Shown here: positions 47,656 through 56,847 of the stretch, one piece after another | Numbering within the stretch: the stretch's first letter is position 1 | How the letters are laid out: every line of letters starts with the position of its first letter | Source of the DNA: Rhizobium sp. BK316 | GTDB taxonomy: Bacteria > Pseudomonadota > Alphaproteobacteria > Rhizobiales > Rhizobiaceae | Reading direction: 5' to 3' | Assembly (NCBI RefSeq): GCF_014193695.1 | Contig: NZ_JACHZR010000001.1 | Span: 285,309 to 349,308 of the forward strand | Length of the DNA stretch: 64,000 bases | Translations under genes and position numbers: made by a program | The notes under the pieces: generated by a model | What the model saw: only the letters and a program-made list of their open reading frames with translations | Told to the model about the DNA's origin: nothing | The model's database searches: none

Positions 47656-48660
47656 ATGAAAATCAACCGACGCAACCTGCTGGGCACGGCTGCCGCCGCT
47701 GTCCTCACCTTCACCACCTATACGGCCCATGCTGCCGACGTCACTCTCAATATCGGCTACCAGCCGATCGTCGAGCCGTCGCGCGTGCCGCAGGCCGATG
47801 GTACCTATGAGAAAGAGACCGGAGCCAAGATCAACTGGCAGAAATTCGATGGCGGCGCTGATGTCATCGCAGCCATCGCCTCCGGTTCCATCGATATCGG
47901 TTATGTCGGCTCGTCGCCGCTTGCTGCGGCTGCCAGCCGCGAACTGCCGATCGAGACGATCTATGTCGTCGGCCTGATCAGCGAGGCCGAAGCGCTTGCG
48001 GTCAAGAACATCACCAAGCCGGAGGACCTGAAGGGCAAGAAGATCGCCACCCCCTTCGTTTCGACAGCGCATTACAGCCTGCTGACGGCCTTGAAACACT
48101 GGAAGGTCGATCCGAAATCGGTGCAGATCCTCAACCTGCGTCCGCCGGAAATCGCTGCCGCCTGGGAACGGGGTGATATCGATGGCGCCTATGTCTGGGA
48201 TCCGGTTCTGGCGCAACTCAAGAAGAGCGGCAGCATGCTTGCCACTTCTGCCGACGTTGCCAAGTGGGGCGGCCCGACCTTCGACGCCTGGATCGTCAGC
48301 AGGAAGTTCGCCGAAGCTCATCCCGAAATCGTCACAGGCTTCGTGAAGGTCACGGGTGCGGCTTACGCATCTTATCTCGCCAATCCGGACAGCTGGAACG
48401 CGACGTCCCCGGAAGCCGAGAAGATCGCGAAACTGACGGGCGCCAAGGCCGATGAAGTGCCCGCGCTCCTCAAGGGTTATACCTTCCCAACGTTGAAGGA
48501 GCAGGCCAGCGCCGATCTCCTGGGCGGCGGCACGGTGAAGGCAGTTGCCGAAACCTCGGCCTTCCTTCTGGAACAGGGCAAGATCCCTGGCGTGCTGAAG
48601 GACTACAGCCCCTATGTCTCCGACCGCTGGGTCAAGGAAGCCGCTAAGGCCGGTCTCTGA
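47656..48660 (+). CDS. tauA: Taurine/sulfonate-binding protein, TauA-like
   Basis: A 334-residue periplasmic binding protein. The N-terminus MKINRRNLLGTAAAAVLTF has a twin-arginine-like pair and cleavage near AHAAD. Motifs are LNIGYQPIVEPSRV, GADVIAAIASGSIDIGYVGSSP, YVVGLISEAEALAVKN, and WDPVLAQL, all typical of TauA. The ATG at 47656 follows GGGAGAGGG; an upstream in-frame start is inside this region. Heads tauABC. No TauD dioxygenase gene is in the window, so desulfonation would need another enzyme. Confidence 0.9.
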   Translation: MKINRRNLLGTAAAAVLTFTTYTAHAADVTLNIGYQPIVEPSRVPQADGTYEKETGAKINWQKFDGGADVIAAIASGSIDIGYVGSSPLAAAASRELPIETIYVVGLISEAEALAVKNITKPEDLKGKKIATPFVSTAHYSLLTALKHWKVDPKSVQILNLRPPEIAAAWERGDIDGAYVWDPVLAQLKKSGSMLATSADVAKWGGPTFDAWIVSRKFAEAHPEIVTGFVKVTGAAYASYLANPDSWNATSPEAEKIAKLTGAKADEVPALLKGYTFPTLKEQASADLLGGGTVKAVAETSAFLLEQGKIPGVLKDYSPYVSDRWVKEAAKAGL

Positions 48661-48674
48661 TCCTCCCAAGGGTC

Positions 48675-48698
48675 CCGGTGCGGCTCCGGCCGCGCCGG
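48675..48698 (+). other. Intercistronic GC hairpin after tauA
   Basis: Stem CCGGTGCGGC (48675-48684) and GCCGCGCCGG (48689-48698), ten pairs with one G-U, loop TCCG, then TTTCATC. It lies in the 53-base gap between tauA and tauB and resembles the hairpins after ugpB and metQ. Confidence 0.7.
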
Positions 48699-48713
48699 TT
48701 TCATCTGTAGGTG

Positions 48714-49514
48714 ATGTCCATGAGCATACTTTCTCTGCAATCCTTATCGCTCGACTACATCGAGACAGGCAGCCGCCGAAAAAGACGGGTGCTTGAGGAC
48801 ATCAACCTGCATATCGCTTCAGACGAATTCGTTGTCGTCATCGGCCGTTCGGGTTCCGGCAAGACCAGTCTTCTCAATCTCGCGGCGGGTTTCGCTGAGC
48901 CGAGCGAAGGCCGTCTGCTCGTCGATGGCCGGGAGATCGATGGCCCAGGCGCGGACCGGGCCGTCGTCTTTCAGGACGATGCGCTCTATCCCTGGCTGAC
49001 CGCTGCCGGCAACGTCGCCCTTCCGCTGAAGCTCCAGGGCATCTCGAAAGGTGAGAGACAGCGTCGCGCGGCGGACCTGCTTGCCAAAGTCGGGCTCGAC
49101 GGTGCGGGCGACAAGAATATCTGGGAACTCTCCGGCGGCATGCGCCAGCGTGTCGGCATCGCCCGCGCCCTGGCCTCCGGCCCGCGTTTTCTCTTGCTCG
49201 ATGAGCCTCTTGGCGCGCTGGATGCGCTGACGCGCAGCCGCATGCAGCAGTTCCTGCTCAATGTCTGGGCCGAGAGCAAGACTGGTGCCTTGCTGATTAC
49301 CCATAGCATTGACGAGGCCCTATTGCTTGCCACACGCGTCATCGTGCTGGCGCCCAATCCCGGCCGCATCGTGGCTGACATCAAGACAGATTTCGGCGGG
49401 GCGCTGCTCGACAACAAGAGCGCAAAGGAGATCAAGGCGCTGGCGGCATTCAAAAGCCTGCATGACGAGCTGACCGCGCTCATCCACGCGGATGAAGAGG
49501 AGATTGCTGCATGA
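48714..49514 (+). CDS. tauB: Taurine/sulfonate importer ATPase, TauB-like
   Basis: A 266-residue ATPase (264 if the ATG at 48720 is used). Walker A is GRSGSGKTS, Q-loop VVFQDDALYPWLTAAGNV, signature [14 protein letters not shown], Walker B/D-loop LLDEPLGALD and H-loop ITHSIDEALLLAT. This is the nitrate/taurine/sulfonate branch. It lacks a C-terminal regulatory domain. The stop overlaps the permease start by ATGA. Confidence 0.93.
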   Translation: MSMSILSLQSLSLDYIETGSRRKRRVLEDINLHIASDEFVVVIGRSGSGKTSLLNLAAGFAEPSEGRLLVDGREIDGPGADRAVVFQDDALYPWLTAAGNVALPLKLQGISKGERQRRAADLLAKVGLDGAGDKNIWELSGGMRQRVGIARALASGPRFLLLDEPLGALDALTRSRMQQFLLNVWAESKTGALLITHSIDEALLLATRVIVLAPNPGRIVADIKTDFGGALLDNKSAKEIKALAAFKSLHDELTALIHADEEEIAA

Positions 49515-50341
49515 GCGTCGAGGCAGAAACACTCACGACAGCAGTTTCCGACCAGCCGGTCGAGATGCGGCCGAAAGGTCGTGGCACGCTGCGGATCTCG
49601 TTTGTAACAATCGCCGTCATCATCGCCGCCTGGAGCCTCGCTTCGGCCTATGGCGCTGTCTCACCGGTTTTCCTGCCGTCACCATTTGTCGTGGCAAAAT
49701 CGCTCGCCAATGTGGCGGTTAACGGTTTCGTCGATTCCACGCTTGCCGAACATACTCTGGCGAGCCTGCTGCGCATCTTCGCGGCACTCGCCGTCTCACT
49801 TTTGATCGGCGTGCCCGCAGGCATTGCCATCGCCACGAGCCGTATCGGCAAGGGTATCCTCGATCCGGTCGTCGAATTCCTGCGTCCTTTGCCGCCGCTT
49901 GCCTATCTGCCACTGATCATCATCTGGGTCGGCATCGGCGAGGCCTCGAAGGTCACGGTGATCTCGCTTGCCATGCTGCCGCCGATTATCCTGTCGACGG
50001 TCTCGGGCGTCAAATCCGCCCCGGCGGATTTCGTCAATGCGGCCCGCTCCTTCGGTGCCACGCGCTTCCAGCTCCTGCTGCATGTCATTCTTCCGGGCGC
50101 GTACCCGTCGATCCTGACGGGTACGCGCATTGCGCTCGGCGCCGGCTGGTCGACACTCGTCGCAGCCGAGTTGGTGGCGGCAAGCCAGGGCCTCGGTTTC
50201 ATGATCCAGTCGGCAGCGCAGTTTCTGGTGACCGACATCGTCATCGGCGGCATCATCGTCATCGCCGCGATCGCCTTCCTGCTGGAATTGCTGGCGCGCT
50301 TGATCGAACGGCTCTTCGTGCCTTGGGCAGCACATCGCTGA
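49511..50341 (+). CDS. tauC: Taurine/sulfonate importer permease, TauC-like
   Basis: A 276-residue permease with about six helices. Motifs are FLPSPFVVAKSLANV at the N-terminal periplasmic entry, EFLRPLPPLAYLPLIIIWVG, the coupling loop VNAARSFGATRFQLLLHVIL and AGWSTLVAAELVAASQGLGF, characteristic of TauC/SsuC. Last gene of tauABC; about 100 bases separate it from methylmalonyl-CoA mutase. Confidence 0.93.
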   Translation: MSVEAETLTTAVSDQPVEMRPKGRGTLRISFVTIAVIIAAWSLASAYGAVSPVFLPSPFVVAKSLANVAVNGFVDSTLAEHTLASLLRIFAALAVSLLIGVPAGIAIATSRIGKGILDPVVEFLRPLPPLAYLPLIIIWVGIGEASKVTVISLAMLPPIILSTVSGVKSAPADFVNAARSFGATRFQLLLHVILPGAYPSILTGTRIALGAGWSTLVAAELVAASQGLGFMIQSAAQFLVTDIVIGGIIVIAAIAFLLELLARLIERLFVPWAAHR

Positions 50342-50441
50342 AGGTCTATCATCGCCTTGCTGATCAAATTATCCTAAGGCTGTATCGCGCCGCGTGACCG
50401 CGAGGTGGTAGCGTGGCACGCGCACAATGCCGGAGGATGAA

Positions 50442-52577
50442 ATGACGAAGAAGACGCTGTCGGACTGGGAGGAACTGGCGGAAAAGGAGCTGCGCGCAGC
50501 GCCGGAAACGCTGACCTGGCACACACCGGAAGGCATCGACGTCAAGCCGCTCTATACGGCCGCCGATCTCGACGGTGCCGACGCGGACACTCTTCCCGGC
50601 TTTGCGCCGTTCACACGTGGCCCGCGTGCCACCATGTATGCCGGTCGACCCTGGACGATCCGGCAATATGCCGGCTTTTCGACCGCCGAAGCGTCCAACG
50701 CCTTCTATCGCCGGAATCTTGCCGCGGGCCAGAAGGGGCTTTCCGTCGCCTTCGACCTCGCCACCCATCGCGGTTATGACAGCGACCATCCGCGTGTCGT
50801 CGGCGATGTCGGCAAGGCAGGCGTGGCGATCGACAGCGTCGAGGACATGAGGATCCTCTTCGACGGCATTCCGCTGCAGGACATGTCGGTTTCCATGACC
50901 ATGAACGGTGCGGTCATCCCGATTCTCGCGAATTTCATCGTCGCCGGCGAAGAGCAGGGCGTTTCGAAGGCGGAATTGTCGGGGACCATTCAGAACGATA
51001 TTCTCAAGGAGTTCATGGTCCGCAACACCTATATCTACCCGCCGGAACCCTCGATGCGCATCGTTGCCGATATCATCGAATATACGGCAAAGGAGATGCC
51101 GAAATTCAATTCGATCTCCATCTCCGGCTATCACATGCAGGAGGCCGGCGCGACGCTGGTGCAGGAGCTTGCCTTCACGCTGGCCGATGGGCGCGAATAT
51201 GTGCGGGCAGCGATCGCCAAGGGACTTGATGTCGACGACTTCGCGGGGCGCTTGTCCTTCTTCTTCGCGATCGGCATGAACTTCTTCATGGAGGCGGCCA
51301 AGCTCCGCGCTGCCCGGCTGCTCTGGACGCGCATCATGGAGGAATTCCAGCCGAAAAAGACTTCCTCGCTGATGCTGCGCACCCATTGCCAGACCTCGGG
51401 TGTCTCGCTGCAGGAGCAGGATCCTTACAACAACATCATCCGCACCGCCTTCGAGGCCATGTCGGCCGTGCTCGGCGGCACGCAGTCGCTGCACACCAAT
51501 TCCTTCGACGAGGCGATCGCGCTGCCGACGGAATTTTCCGCTCGCATCGCCCGCAACACCCAGCTCATCCTGCAGCACGAGACCGGCGTCACCAACGTCG
51601 TCGATCCGCTCGCCGGCTCCTATTACGTGGAGAGCCTGACGAAGGAACTGGCCGACAAGGCCTGGGCGTTGATCGAGGAGGTCGAGGCGCTCGGCGGCAT
51701 GACGAAGGCGGTCAACGAAGGCCTGCCGAAGCGCCTGATCGAGGAAGCTGCCGCCCGTCGTCAGGCCGCCGTCGACAAAGGCGACGAGGTCATCGTCGGC
51801 GTCAACAAGTACCGGCTGGAGGCCGAACATCCAATCGATATTCTGGAGATCGACAACAGTGCGGTGCGTGCCGCGCAGATCCGCCGCATCGAGGACACCA
51901 AACGACGCCGCGATGGTGCGAAGGTGAAGGAAGCGCTGGCGACTCTGTCTGAGGTCGCCCGCAGTGGTGACGGCAATATGCTTGCAGCAGCCGTCGAAGC
52001 CGCCCGGGCACGCGCCACCGTCGGTGAAATCTCCGATGCGATGCGCGAAGTCTTCGGCGACCATTTCGCTACGCCCAAGGTTATCAGCGGTATCTACGGC
52101 AGCGCTTATCGCGACGAACCCGAGCTCGATGTCCTGAAAACCCGTATGGCTGAAGTAACCGAAGCCATGGGCCACAAGCCGAAGATCATGGTCGCTAAGC
52201 TCGGCCAGGACGGGCATGATCGTGGCGCGAAGGTGATCGCCTCGGCCTTCGGCGATGTCGGTTTCGACGTTCTCGCCGGCCCGCTGTTCCAGACGCCCGA
52301 AGAGGCGGCCGGCATGGCGGTCGGCGAGAAGGTCAACGTCGTCGGCGTCTCGTCGCTGGCGGCCGGTCACCGGACCCTGCTGCCGCAACTGATCGAACGG
52401 CTGAAGGAACAGGGCGGTGGCGATATCATCGTCGTCTGCGGCGGTGTCATCCCGCGACAGGATTACGAATTCCTGCATGAACACGGCGTTGCTGCAGTCT
52501 TCGGCCCGGGTACCAATGTACTGGAGGCCGCGAACTCCGTTCTCGACCTCCTGCAGGGGATCCGGCGGAACCAGTAG
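50442..52577 (+). CDS. bhbA: Methylmalonyl-CoA mutase, single-chain
   Basis: Adenosylcobalamin-dependent isomerase of methylmalonyl-CoA and succinyl-CoA, 711 residues. The N-terminal substrate barrel has [56 protein letters not shown], and [16 protein letters not shown] (acyl-CoA contacts). The C-terminal cobalamin domain has GQDGHDRG with the Co-ligand His near 592 and the SSLAAGH and CGGVIP loops. The ATG at 50442 follows CGGAGGATG. In S. meliloti the gene is called bhbA. No MeaB or epimerase gene is adjacent. It would consume the propionyl-CoA made from isoleucine/valine by the nearby pathway. Confidence 0.96.
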   Translation: MTKKTLSDWEELAEKELRAAPETLTWHTPEGIDVKPLYTAADLDGADADTLPGFAPFTRGPRATMYAGRPWTIRQYAGFSTAEASNAFYRRNLAAGQKGLSVAFDLATHRGYDSDHPRVVGDVGKAGVAIDSVEDMRILFDGIPLQDMSVSMTMNGAVIPILANFIVAGEEQGVSKAELSGTIQNDILKEFMVRNTYIYPPEPSMRIVADIIEYTAKEMPKFNSISISGYHMQEAGATLVQELAFTLADGREYVRAAIAKGLDVDDFAGRLSFFFAIGMNFFMEAAKLRAARLLWTRIMEEFQPKKTSSLMLRTHCQTSGVSLQEQDPYNNIIRTAFEAMSAVLGGTQSLHTNSFDEAIALPTEFSARIARNTQLILQHETGVTNVVDPLAGSYYVESLTKELADKAWALIEEVEALGGMTKAVNEGLPKRLIEEAAARRQAAVDKGDEVIVGVNKYRLEAEHPIDILEIDNSAVRAAQIRRIEDTKRRRDGAKVKEALATLSEVARSGDGNMLAAAVEAARARATVGEISDAMREVFGDHFATPKVISGIYGSAYRDEPELDVLKTRMAEVTEAMGHKPKIMVAKLGQDGHDRGAKVIASAFGDVGFDVLAGPLFQTPEEAAGMAVGEKVNVVGVSSLAAGHRTLLPQLIERLKEQGGGDIIVVCGGVIPRQDYEFLHEHGVAAVFGPGTNVLEAANSVLDLLQGIRRNQ

Positions 52578-52578
52578 C

Positions 52579-53739
52579 TTAGAGCAATCCGCGCTTTGCG
52601 AGATTGCCCATCAGGGATGAGATGCCGAAGGTCCAGGGTGGGCATTCGGTGGAAAGCCGGACCGTATTGACCAGCGCGCCAAGGCCGGCGGACGAAATTT
52701 CCACGACATCGCCGATCTTGTGCGTGAAACCCTGGTTCTTTGCGTCGCGATCCTGCGTCGGCGCAAAGAGCGTGCCGAGGAACAGCATGAAACCATCGGG
52801 GTACTGATGGTGGGCGCCGACCGTCTGCTTGACGAGATCGGTCGGATCGCGGCTGATCTGCGACATGGAGCTCTTGCCATGCAGGATGAAGCCATCCTCG
52901 CCAGTGACCTTGAGATCGAGCTCGGCCTTGCGCACGTCATCGAGGCTGTAACCCGCATCGAAAAGCCGGACAAAGGGACCGATGGAGCAGGAGGCGTTGT
53001 TATCCTTCGCCTTGCCGAGCAGCAGCGCGGAGCGGCCCTCGACGTCGCGCAGGTTCACGTCGTTGCCGAGTGTGACGCCCTTGATCTCGCCGCGGCTGTT
53101 GACCGCCAGCACAATTTCCGGCTCCGGATTATTCCAGGTCGAGATCGGGTGAAGACCGACATCGGAACCCCAGCCGACCGATGAGAGAACCGGCGATTTG
53201 GTGAAGACTTCCGCGTCTGGGCCGATACCGACTTCGAGATATTGCGACCAGATGCCTTCCTCGATCAGCGCCTGCTTGACCTTGGCGGCTTCCGGCGAAC
53301 CGGCCTTGATATTGGTGAGGCTGCCTCCGATCAGCGTGCTGACGCGCTCGCGGATGGAAGCGGCCCGATCCGCGTTGCCGGCGGCCTTTTCCTCGATGAC
53401 GCGTTCGATCATCGACTGGGCGAAGGTCACGCCGCAGGCTTTGATCGCCTGCAGGTCTGCCGGCGCCAGAAGATAGGCCTTACTCGCATCCGGCCTGCCG
53501 GTGCTGTTGGCTGCGATCTCCTCCAGCGTGCCAAGCGGCTTGCCGGTTGCGGCTCGGACGAACTCCGCCGCATCGGCTCGCTCCAGCAGCGCGCTGAGGG
53601 TCGGGGCCTCGGCAGAGGTGATGTCGATGAGGGCGCCATCGCGCAGTGTCACGATGCTTGGCCCGGCTACCTCCGGGTTCCAGGCGCGACCGACAAAGAG
53701 ACCGCCCGAAGCGGCAGCATCGAGGGGGAAATGGGACAT
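52579..53739 (-). CDS. Fumarylacetoacetate hydrolase-family protein
   Basis: A 386-residue FAH-superfamily protein. The metal-binding signature is in NPEPEIVLAVNSRGEIKG (Glu-x-Glu) and GNDVNLRDVE (Asp), with GADVGLHP-like loops before it (WGSDVGLHPISTW) and KDNNASCSIGP. The C-terminal half has HGKSSMSQI. Such proteins hydrolyse or decarboxylate acylpyruvates, or dehydrate sugar acids. It is divergent from two Gfo/Idh/MocA oxidoreductases, suggesting a sugar or polyol pathway, but no specific reaction is supported. Its stop is one base from the bhbA stop. Confidence 0.82.
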   Translation of the reverse strand: MSHFPLDAAASGGLFVGRAWNPEVAGPSIVTLRDGALIDITSAEAPTLSALLERADAAEFVRAATGKPLGTLEEIAANSTGRPDASKAYLLAPADLQAIKACGVTFAQSMIERVIEEKAAGNADRAASIRERVSTLIGGSLTNIKAGSPEAAKVKQALIEEGIWSQYLEVGIGPDAEVFTKSPVLSSVGWGSDVGLHPISTWNNPEPEIVLAVNSRGEIKGVTLGNDVNLRDVEGRSALLLGKAKDNNASCSIGPFVRLFDAGYSLDDVRKAELDLKVTGEDGFILHGKSSMSQISRDPTDLVKQTVGAHHQYPDGFMLFLGTLFAPTQDRDAKNQGFTHKIGDVVEISSAGLGALVNTVRLSTECPPWTFGISSLMGNLAKRGLL

Positions 53740-54108
53740 GGTGATCTTCCGTCACAGGCGGAGCGGGGAGCGCTCCTGCAGAATTGGATAGCTGCCGTCC
53801 TCCTACCCGACGGCGGCGAAAATCGAGCACATTCATCGGACAAGAGCAAGTCTCAACAGGCGAAAAGCGGTTCGTGCCTGCTTTATGCGTGTGCAAAGCA
53901 ACAAAGTGCCAAAGCGGCATTTCGTCATAACTTATAACTATTTAGATACAAAATAACCTTTCTATTTCATATATTTACCAAGGAGGCAAAACTCTTTTGC
54001 CGCAGATCTTGCCTTGACAGGGCCACTCTTTCGTTATCTGTTTTGCACCATGGAGGAGGGGCGGCGGATGCCGACCTGCGAAAGTTTTCCCGGGAGGATA
54101 ATACTGCG
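53740..54108. other. Divergent intergenic region upstream of the FAH and Gfo/Idh genes
   Basis: About 370 bases. The part around 53925-53985 is AT-rich (ATAACTTATAACTATTTAG and TTTCATATATTTACC), consistent with promoters. The right end carries a GGGAGGATA ribosome-binding site. No ORF, RNA gene or clear operator is seen. Confidence 0.5.
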
Positions 54109-55119
54109 ATGCTGAGATTTGCCGTCGTCGGGATCGACCATGGGCACACGTTCGATCATGTGAAGGGATTGCTGGCTGCGGGCGCCGAATTCGTCGGCTA
54201 TTGCCCCCAGACATCAGTGCCCGCGATCCGCGAAATGTTCGAGAAGACCTATCCGGATGCGCCGCAGATCGACCGGGAAAAGATCTTCGCCGATCCCTCG
54301 ATCGACGTCATCTGCATTGCCGCCATTCCGCGCGACCGCGCTGGCTTAGCGATCCGCGCCATGAAGGCCGGCAAGGACGTCATGACCGACAAGCCGGGTG
54401 TGACGACCTTCGCCCAGCTGGAAGAGGTCAAACGCACCGTTGCAGAAACCGGCAAGATCTTCTCCATCTGCTTCTCCGAGCGCCATTGCGTGCGCTCCGC
54501 CGTCAAGGCCGGCAAGCTGGTGAAGGAAGGGGCGATCGGCAAGGTCATTCAGACGCTGGGCACGGGACCGCATCGGCTGCAGTTGCCGACGCGGCCGGAC
54601 TGGTTCTTCGATCCGGAAGCCTTCGGCGGCATCATCGTCGATATTGCCTCGCACCAGATCGACCAGTTCCTTTTCTATACCGGCTCGACGACAGGCGAGG
54701 TGGTCGCCAGCTCGATCGGCAATTTCGGCATGCCGGAGAAACCGGCTTTCCAGGATTTCGGCGACGTGTTGCTGCGTTCCGACACGGCAACCGGTTACAT
54801 CCGCGTCGATTGGTTCACGCCGGAGGCGCTGCCGACCTGGGGTGACGGACGCCTGACTATCCTCGGCACCGAGGGCTATATTGAATTGCGCAAATATATC
54901 GATATCGCCGGCCGGCCGGGCAAGGATCACCTCTTCCTCGTCAACGGCAAGGAGATGACGCATATCGATTGCAGCAGCGAGAAGCTCGACTATTTCGATG
55001 CTTTCGCAGCCGATGTACGCGACCGCAGCGAAACGGCGATGACGCAGAGCCACGTCTACGAAGTCTGCCGCCTGTCGCTCGAAGCACAGACGAAGGCAGC
55101 CCGCATCGGTACCCGCTAA
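54109..55119 (+). CDS. Gfo/Idh/MocA-family oxidoreductase 1
   Basis: A 336-residue NAD(P)-dependent oxidoreductase. The nucleotide-binding start is MLRFAVVGIDHGHTFDHVKG, where the usual GxGxxG is changed to GIDHGH. The EKP motif appears as TDKPGVTTFAQL (about 105-116), and the second-domain catalytic region has IVDIASHQIDQFLFY with the conserved His. The start follows CGGGAGGATA. It is followed 10 bases later by a second member of the family. Substrate unknown. Confidence 0.85.
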   Translation: MLRFAVVGIDHGHTFDHVKGLLAAGAEFVGYCPQTSVPAIREMFEKTYPDAPQIDREKIFADPSIDVICIAAIPRDRAGLAIRAMKAGKDVMTDKPGVTTFAQLEEVKRTVAETGKIFSICFSERHCVRSAVKAGKLVKEGAIGKVIQTLGTGPHRLQLPTRPDWFFDPEAFGGIIVDIASHQIDQFLFYTGSTTGEVVASSIGNFGMPEKPAFQDFGDVLLRSDTATGYIRVDWFTPEALPTWGDGRLTILGTEGYIELRKYIDIAGRPGKDHLFLVNGKEMTHIDCSSEKLDYFDAFAADVRDRSETAMTQSHVYEVCRLSLEAQTKAARIGTR

Positions 55120-55129
55120 GGAAAACATC

Positions 55130-56227
55130 ATGACACGGAAACTGCGCGTCGGCGTCCTCGGCGCGGGCATTGCCGAACGGCATTTGACAGGCTTCAGCTG
55201 GAACAGCGATCTCTTCGAGGTTCCCGTTCTCTGCTCCCTCGACGCGGATCGCGGCAAGGCGCTCTGCGAAGAGCACAAGATTCCCGAATATACGCAGGAT
55301 ACGGATTCGCTCTTTGCTCGCGACGATCTCGATGTCATCGATATCGCCACCCCGCCGAGTTCGCATTTCGAGCTGTGCAGAAAGGCGATCGAGAGTGGCA
55401 AGCATGTGATCTGCGAAAAGCCGCTCTTCGGTTCGATTGCCGAAGTGGATGAGATGGCGCGCATCCTCGCTCGGTCGAACGGCCGCAAGCTGATGCCGAT
55501 CTTCCAGTATCGCTATGGCAGCGGCCTGCAGAAGCTGAAGCTGTTGATCGAGCGCGGCCTCGCCGGCAAGCCGTTCCTCACCACAATCGAAACGCATTGG
55601 TGGCGTGGGCCGGATTATTATGCGGTGCCGTGGCGCGGCAAATGGGCAACGGAACTCGGCGGCGGCCTACTCGGCCATGCGATCCACGCCCATGACATGT
55701 TGAACTATGTGCACGGCGCCTGCGCCGAGGTGTTTTCCTACGGTGCGACGCTCGTCAACCCGATCGAGGTCGAGGACACTGCCTCGCTGTCGGTGAAGAT
55801 GAAGAACGGCTCGCTCGCCACGCTCTCCATGACGCTCGGCTCCCGCAAGGAAATCTCCAGGCTGCGCTTCTGCTTCAGCGATCTCGTCGCCGAAAGCATT
55901 CTGGAACCCTACACGATGGGCCGCGATCCCTGGACCTTCATCGCCGGGACAGACGAGCATCAGGTCAGTATCGACGCCGCGCTTGCCGGCTACGAAGTGA
56001 AGGAAGACGGCTATACGCGTCAGTTTGAGCTCTTCCATCAGGCGATCATCGAGGACCGCGATCCGCCGGTGACCTTGCAGGATGCGCGCAACTCCCTGGA
56101 GCTGGTGACTGCCGCCTATCACTCGCAGCGTACCGGCCAGCCGACGCCGATGCCGATTGCGGCCGATCATCCACTTTATCGTTCCTGGCTTCCGGAAGAA
56201 GAACGGCGTCTTGCCGCCGGGGTTTAA
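55130..56227 (+). CDS. Gfo/Idh/MocA-family oxidoreductase 2
   Basis: A 365-residue family member with the Rossmann motif RVGVLGAGIAERHLTGF, VIDIATPPSSHFELC and CEKPLFGSIAEVDEM (EKP, about 101-103). The second-domain catalytic signature GGGLLGHAIHAHDMLNYV carries the conserved His. It is 29 residues longer than the preceding paralogue and only distantly similar to it. Its stop is 10 bases before the VOC gene. Confidence 0.88.
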   Translation: MTRKLRVGVLGAGIAERHLTGFSWNSDLFEVPVLCSLDADRGKALCEEHKIPEYTQDTDSLFARDDLDVIDIATPPSSHFELCRKAIESGKHVICEKPLFGSIAEVDEMARILARSNGRKLMPIFQYRYGSGLQKLKLLIERGLAGKPFLTTIETHWWRGPDYYAVPWRGKWATELGGGLLGHAIHAHDMLNYVHGACAEVFSYGATLVNPIEVEDTASLSVKMKNGSLATLSMTLGSRKEISRLRFCFSDLVAESILEPYTMGRDPWTFIAGTDEHQVSIDAALAGYEVKEDGYTRQFELFHQAIIEDRDPPVTLQDARNSLELVTAAYHSQRTGQPTPMPIAADHPLYRSWLPEEERRLAAGV

Positions 56228-56237
56228 GGCAAAGATC

Positions 56238-56648
56238 GTGCTGAAATCATTCGAACATATCGGCATGACGGTCAGCAATATGGATCGCGCGATCGAATTC
56301 TATTGCGGTCTGCTGGGCCTGAAACTGCATCTGCGCAAGCAGATGCCTAACGGCATGCAGGTCGCCTTCCTCGACGCCGGCGGTGGCATGCTGGAGGTTT
56401 TTGCGCCGCCTGGCGGTGCCGCAAGAGCTGTCGACCTTCAAGATGGAACGGCCGGCGTCAAGCACATAACCTTCCATTTCGAAAACGTCGAGGAAACCTT
56501 CGCCCGCCTGGAAGCGGCGGGTGTAGAAATCAAGGAACGGCCGCGTTTTGCGGTCCATTCCGAGATGTTGAACAGGATCGCGTTTGTCCGCGATCCGGAT
56601 GGAATCATTGTCGAGCTTGCGGAGCGGTCGCAGAACCGGCTCGCCTGA
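56238..56648 (+). CDS. VOC-superfamily protein (glyoxalase-like)
   Basis: A 136-residue glyoxalase/dioxygenase-fold protein from the GTG at 56238; the open frame upstream overlaps the previous gene. Metal-binding candidates are FEHIGMTVSNMDRAIEFYC (His), MLEVFAPPG (Glu), VKHITFHFENVE (His) and GIIVELAERS (Glu). It is probably the last gene of the Gfo/Idh operon; the role is unknown (lactoylglutathione-lyase, epimerase or dioxygenase-like). Confidence 0.82.
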   Translation: MLKSFEHIGMTVSNMDRAIEFYCGLLGLKLHLRKQMPNGMQVAFLDAGGGMLEVFAPPGGAARAVDLQDGTAGVKHITFHFENVEETFARLEAAGVEIKERPRFAVHSEMLNRIAFVRDPDGIIVELAERSQNRLA

Positions 56649-56683
56649 GAGCGTCATGCCGATCGCGATGAGCTGAAAGGAAA

Positions 56684-56705
56684 GGGCGCGGTGTGAACCG
56701 CGCCC
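56684..56705 (-). terminator. Terminator after cydX (probably bidirectional)
   Basis: A perfect 8-bp GC stem GGGCGCGG (56684-56691) and CCGCGCCC (56698-56705), loop of 6. On the minus strand it is followed by TTTCCTTTC, on the plus strand by TCGGCTTTT. It lies between the convergent VOC and cydX genes. Confidence 0.85.
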
Positions 56706-56712
56706 TCGGCTT

Positions 56713-56835
56713 TTATCTATGTTCTCCCGACGCCTTTTTCTTGGCTTCGTCATCCACCAGTTCGTACCACATGGCGTTGAGGACGGCGAAAGCGGCTGCC
56801 AGCGGCAGGCCGAGAATCCATGCGAAATACCACAT
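56713..56835 (-). CDS. cydX: Cytochrome bd oxidase small subunit CydX
   Basis: A 40-residue protein that begins MWYFAWILGLPLAAAFAVLN and continues AMWYELVDDEAKKKASGEHR, with one membrane helix and a charged C-terminus. The MWYFAW(I/V)LG start and the W-E pair are the signature of CydX/YbgT. It begins 13 bases after the cydB stop, preceded by GAGGAGACG. CydX stabilises the haem-containing CydAB complex. It is easily missed because of its size. Confidence 0.93.
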   Translation of the reverse strand: MWYFAWILGLPLAAAFAVLNAMWYELVDDEAKKKASGEHR

Positions 56836-56847
56836 CGTTTCGTCTCC

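Noticed and set aside
50364..52484. Open frame of 706 codons on the minus strand opposite methylmalonyl-CoA mutase
   Set aside because: It mirrors the codon bias of the mutase gene; the translation is rich in His, Arg, Asp and Gln and has no family motifs, while the plus strand encodes a complete mutase.
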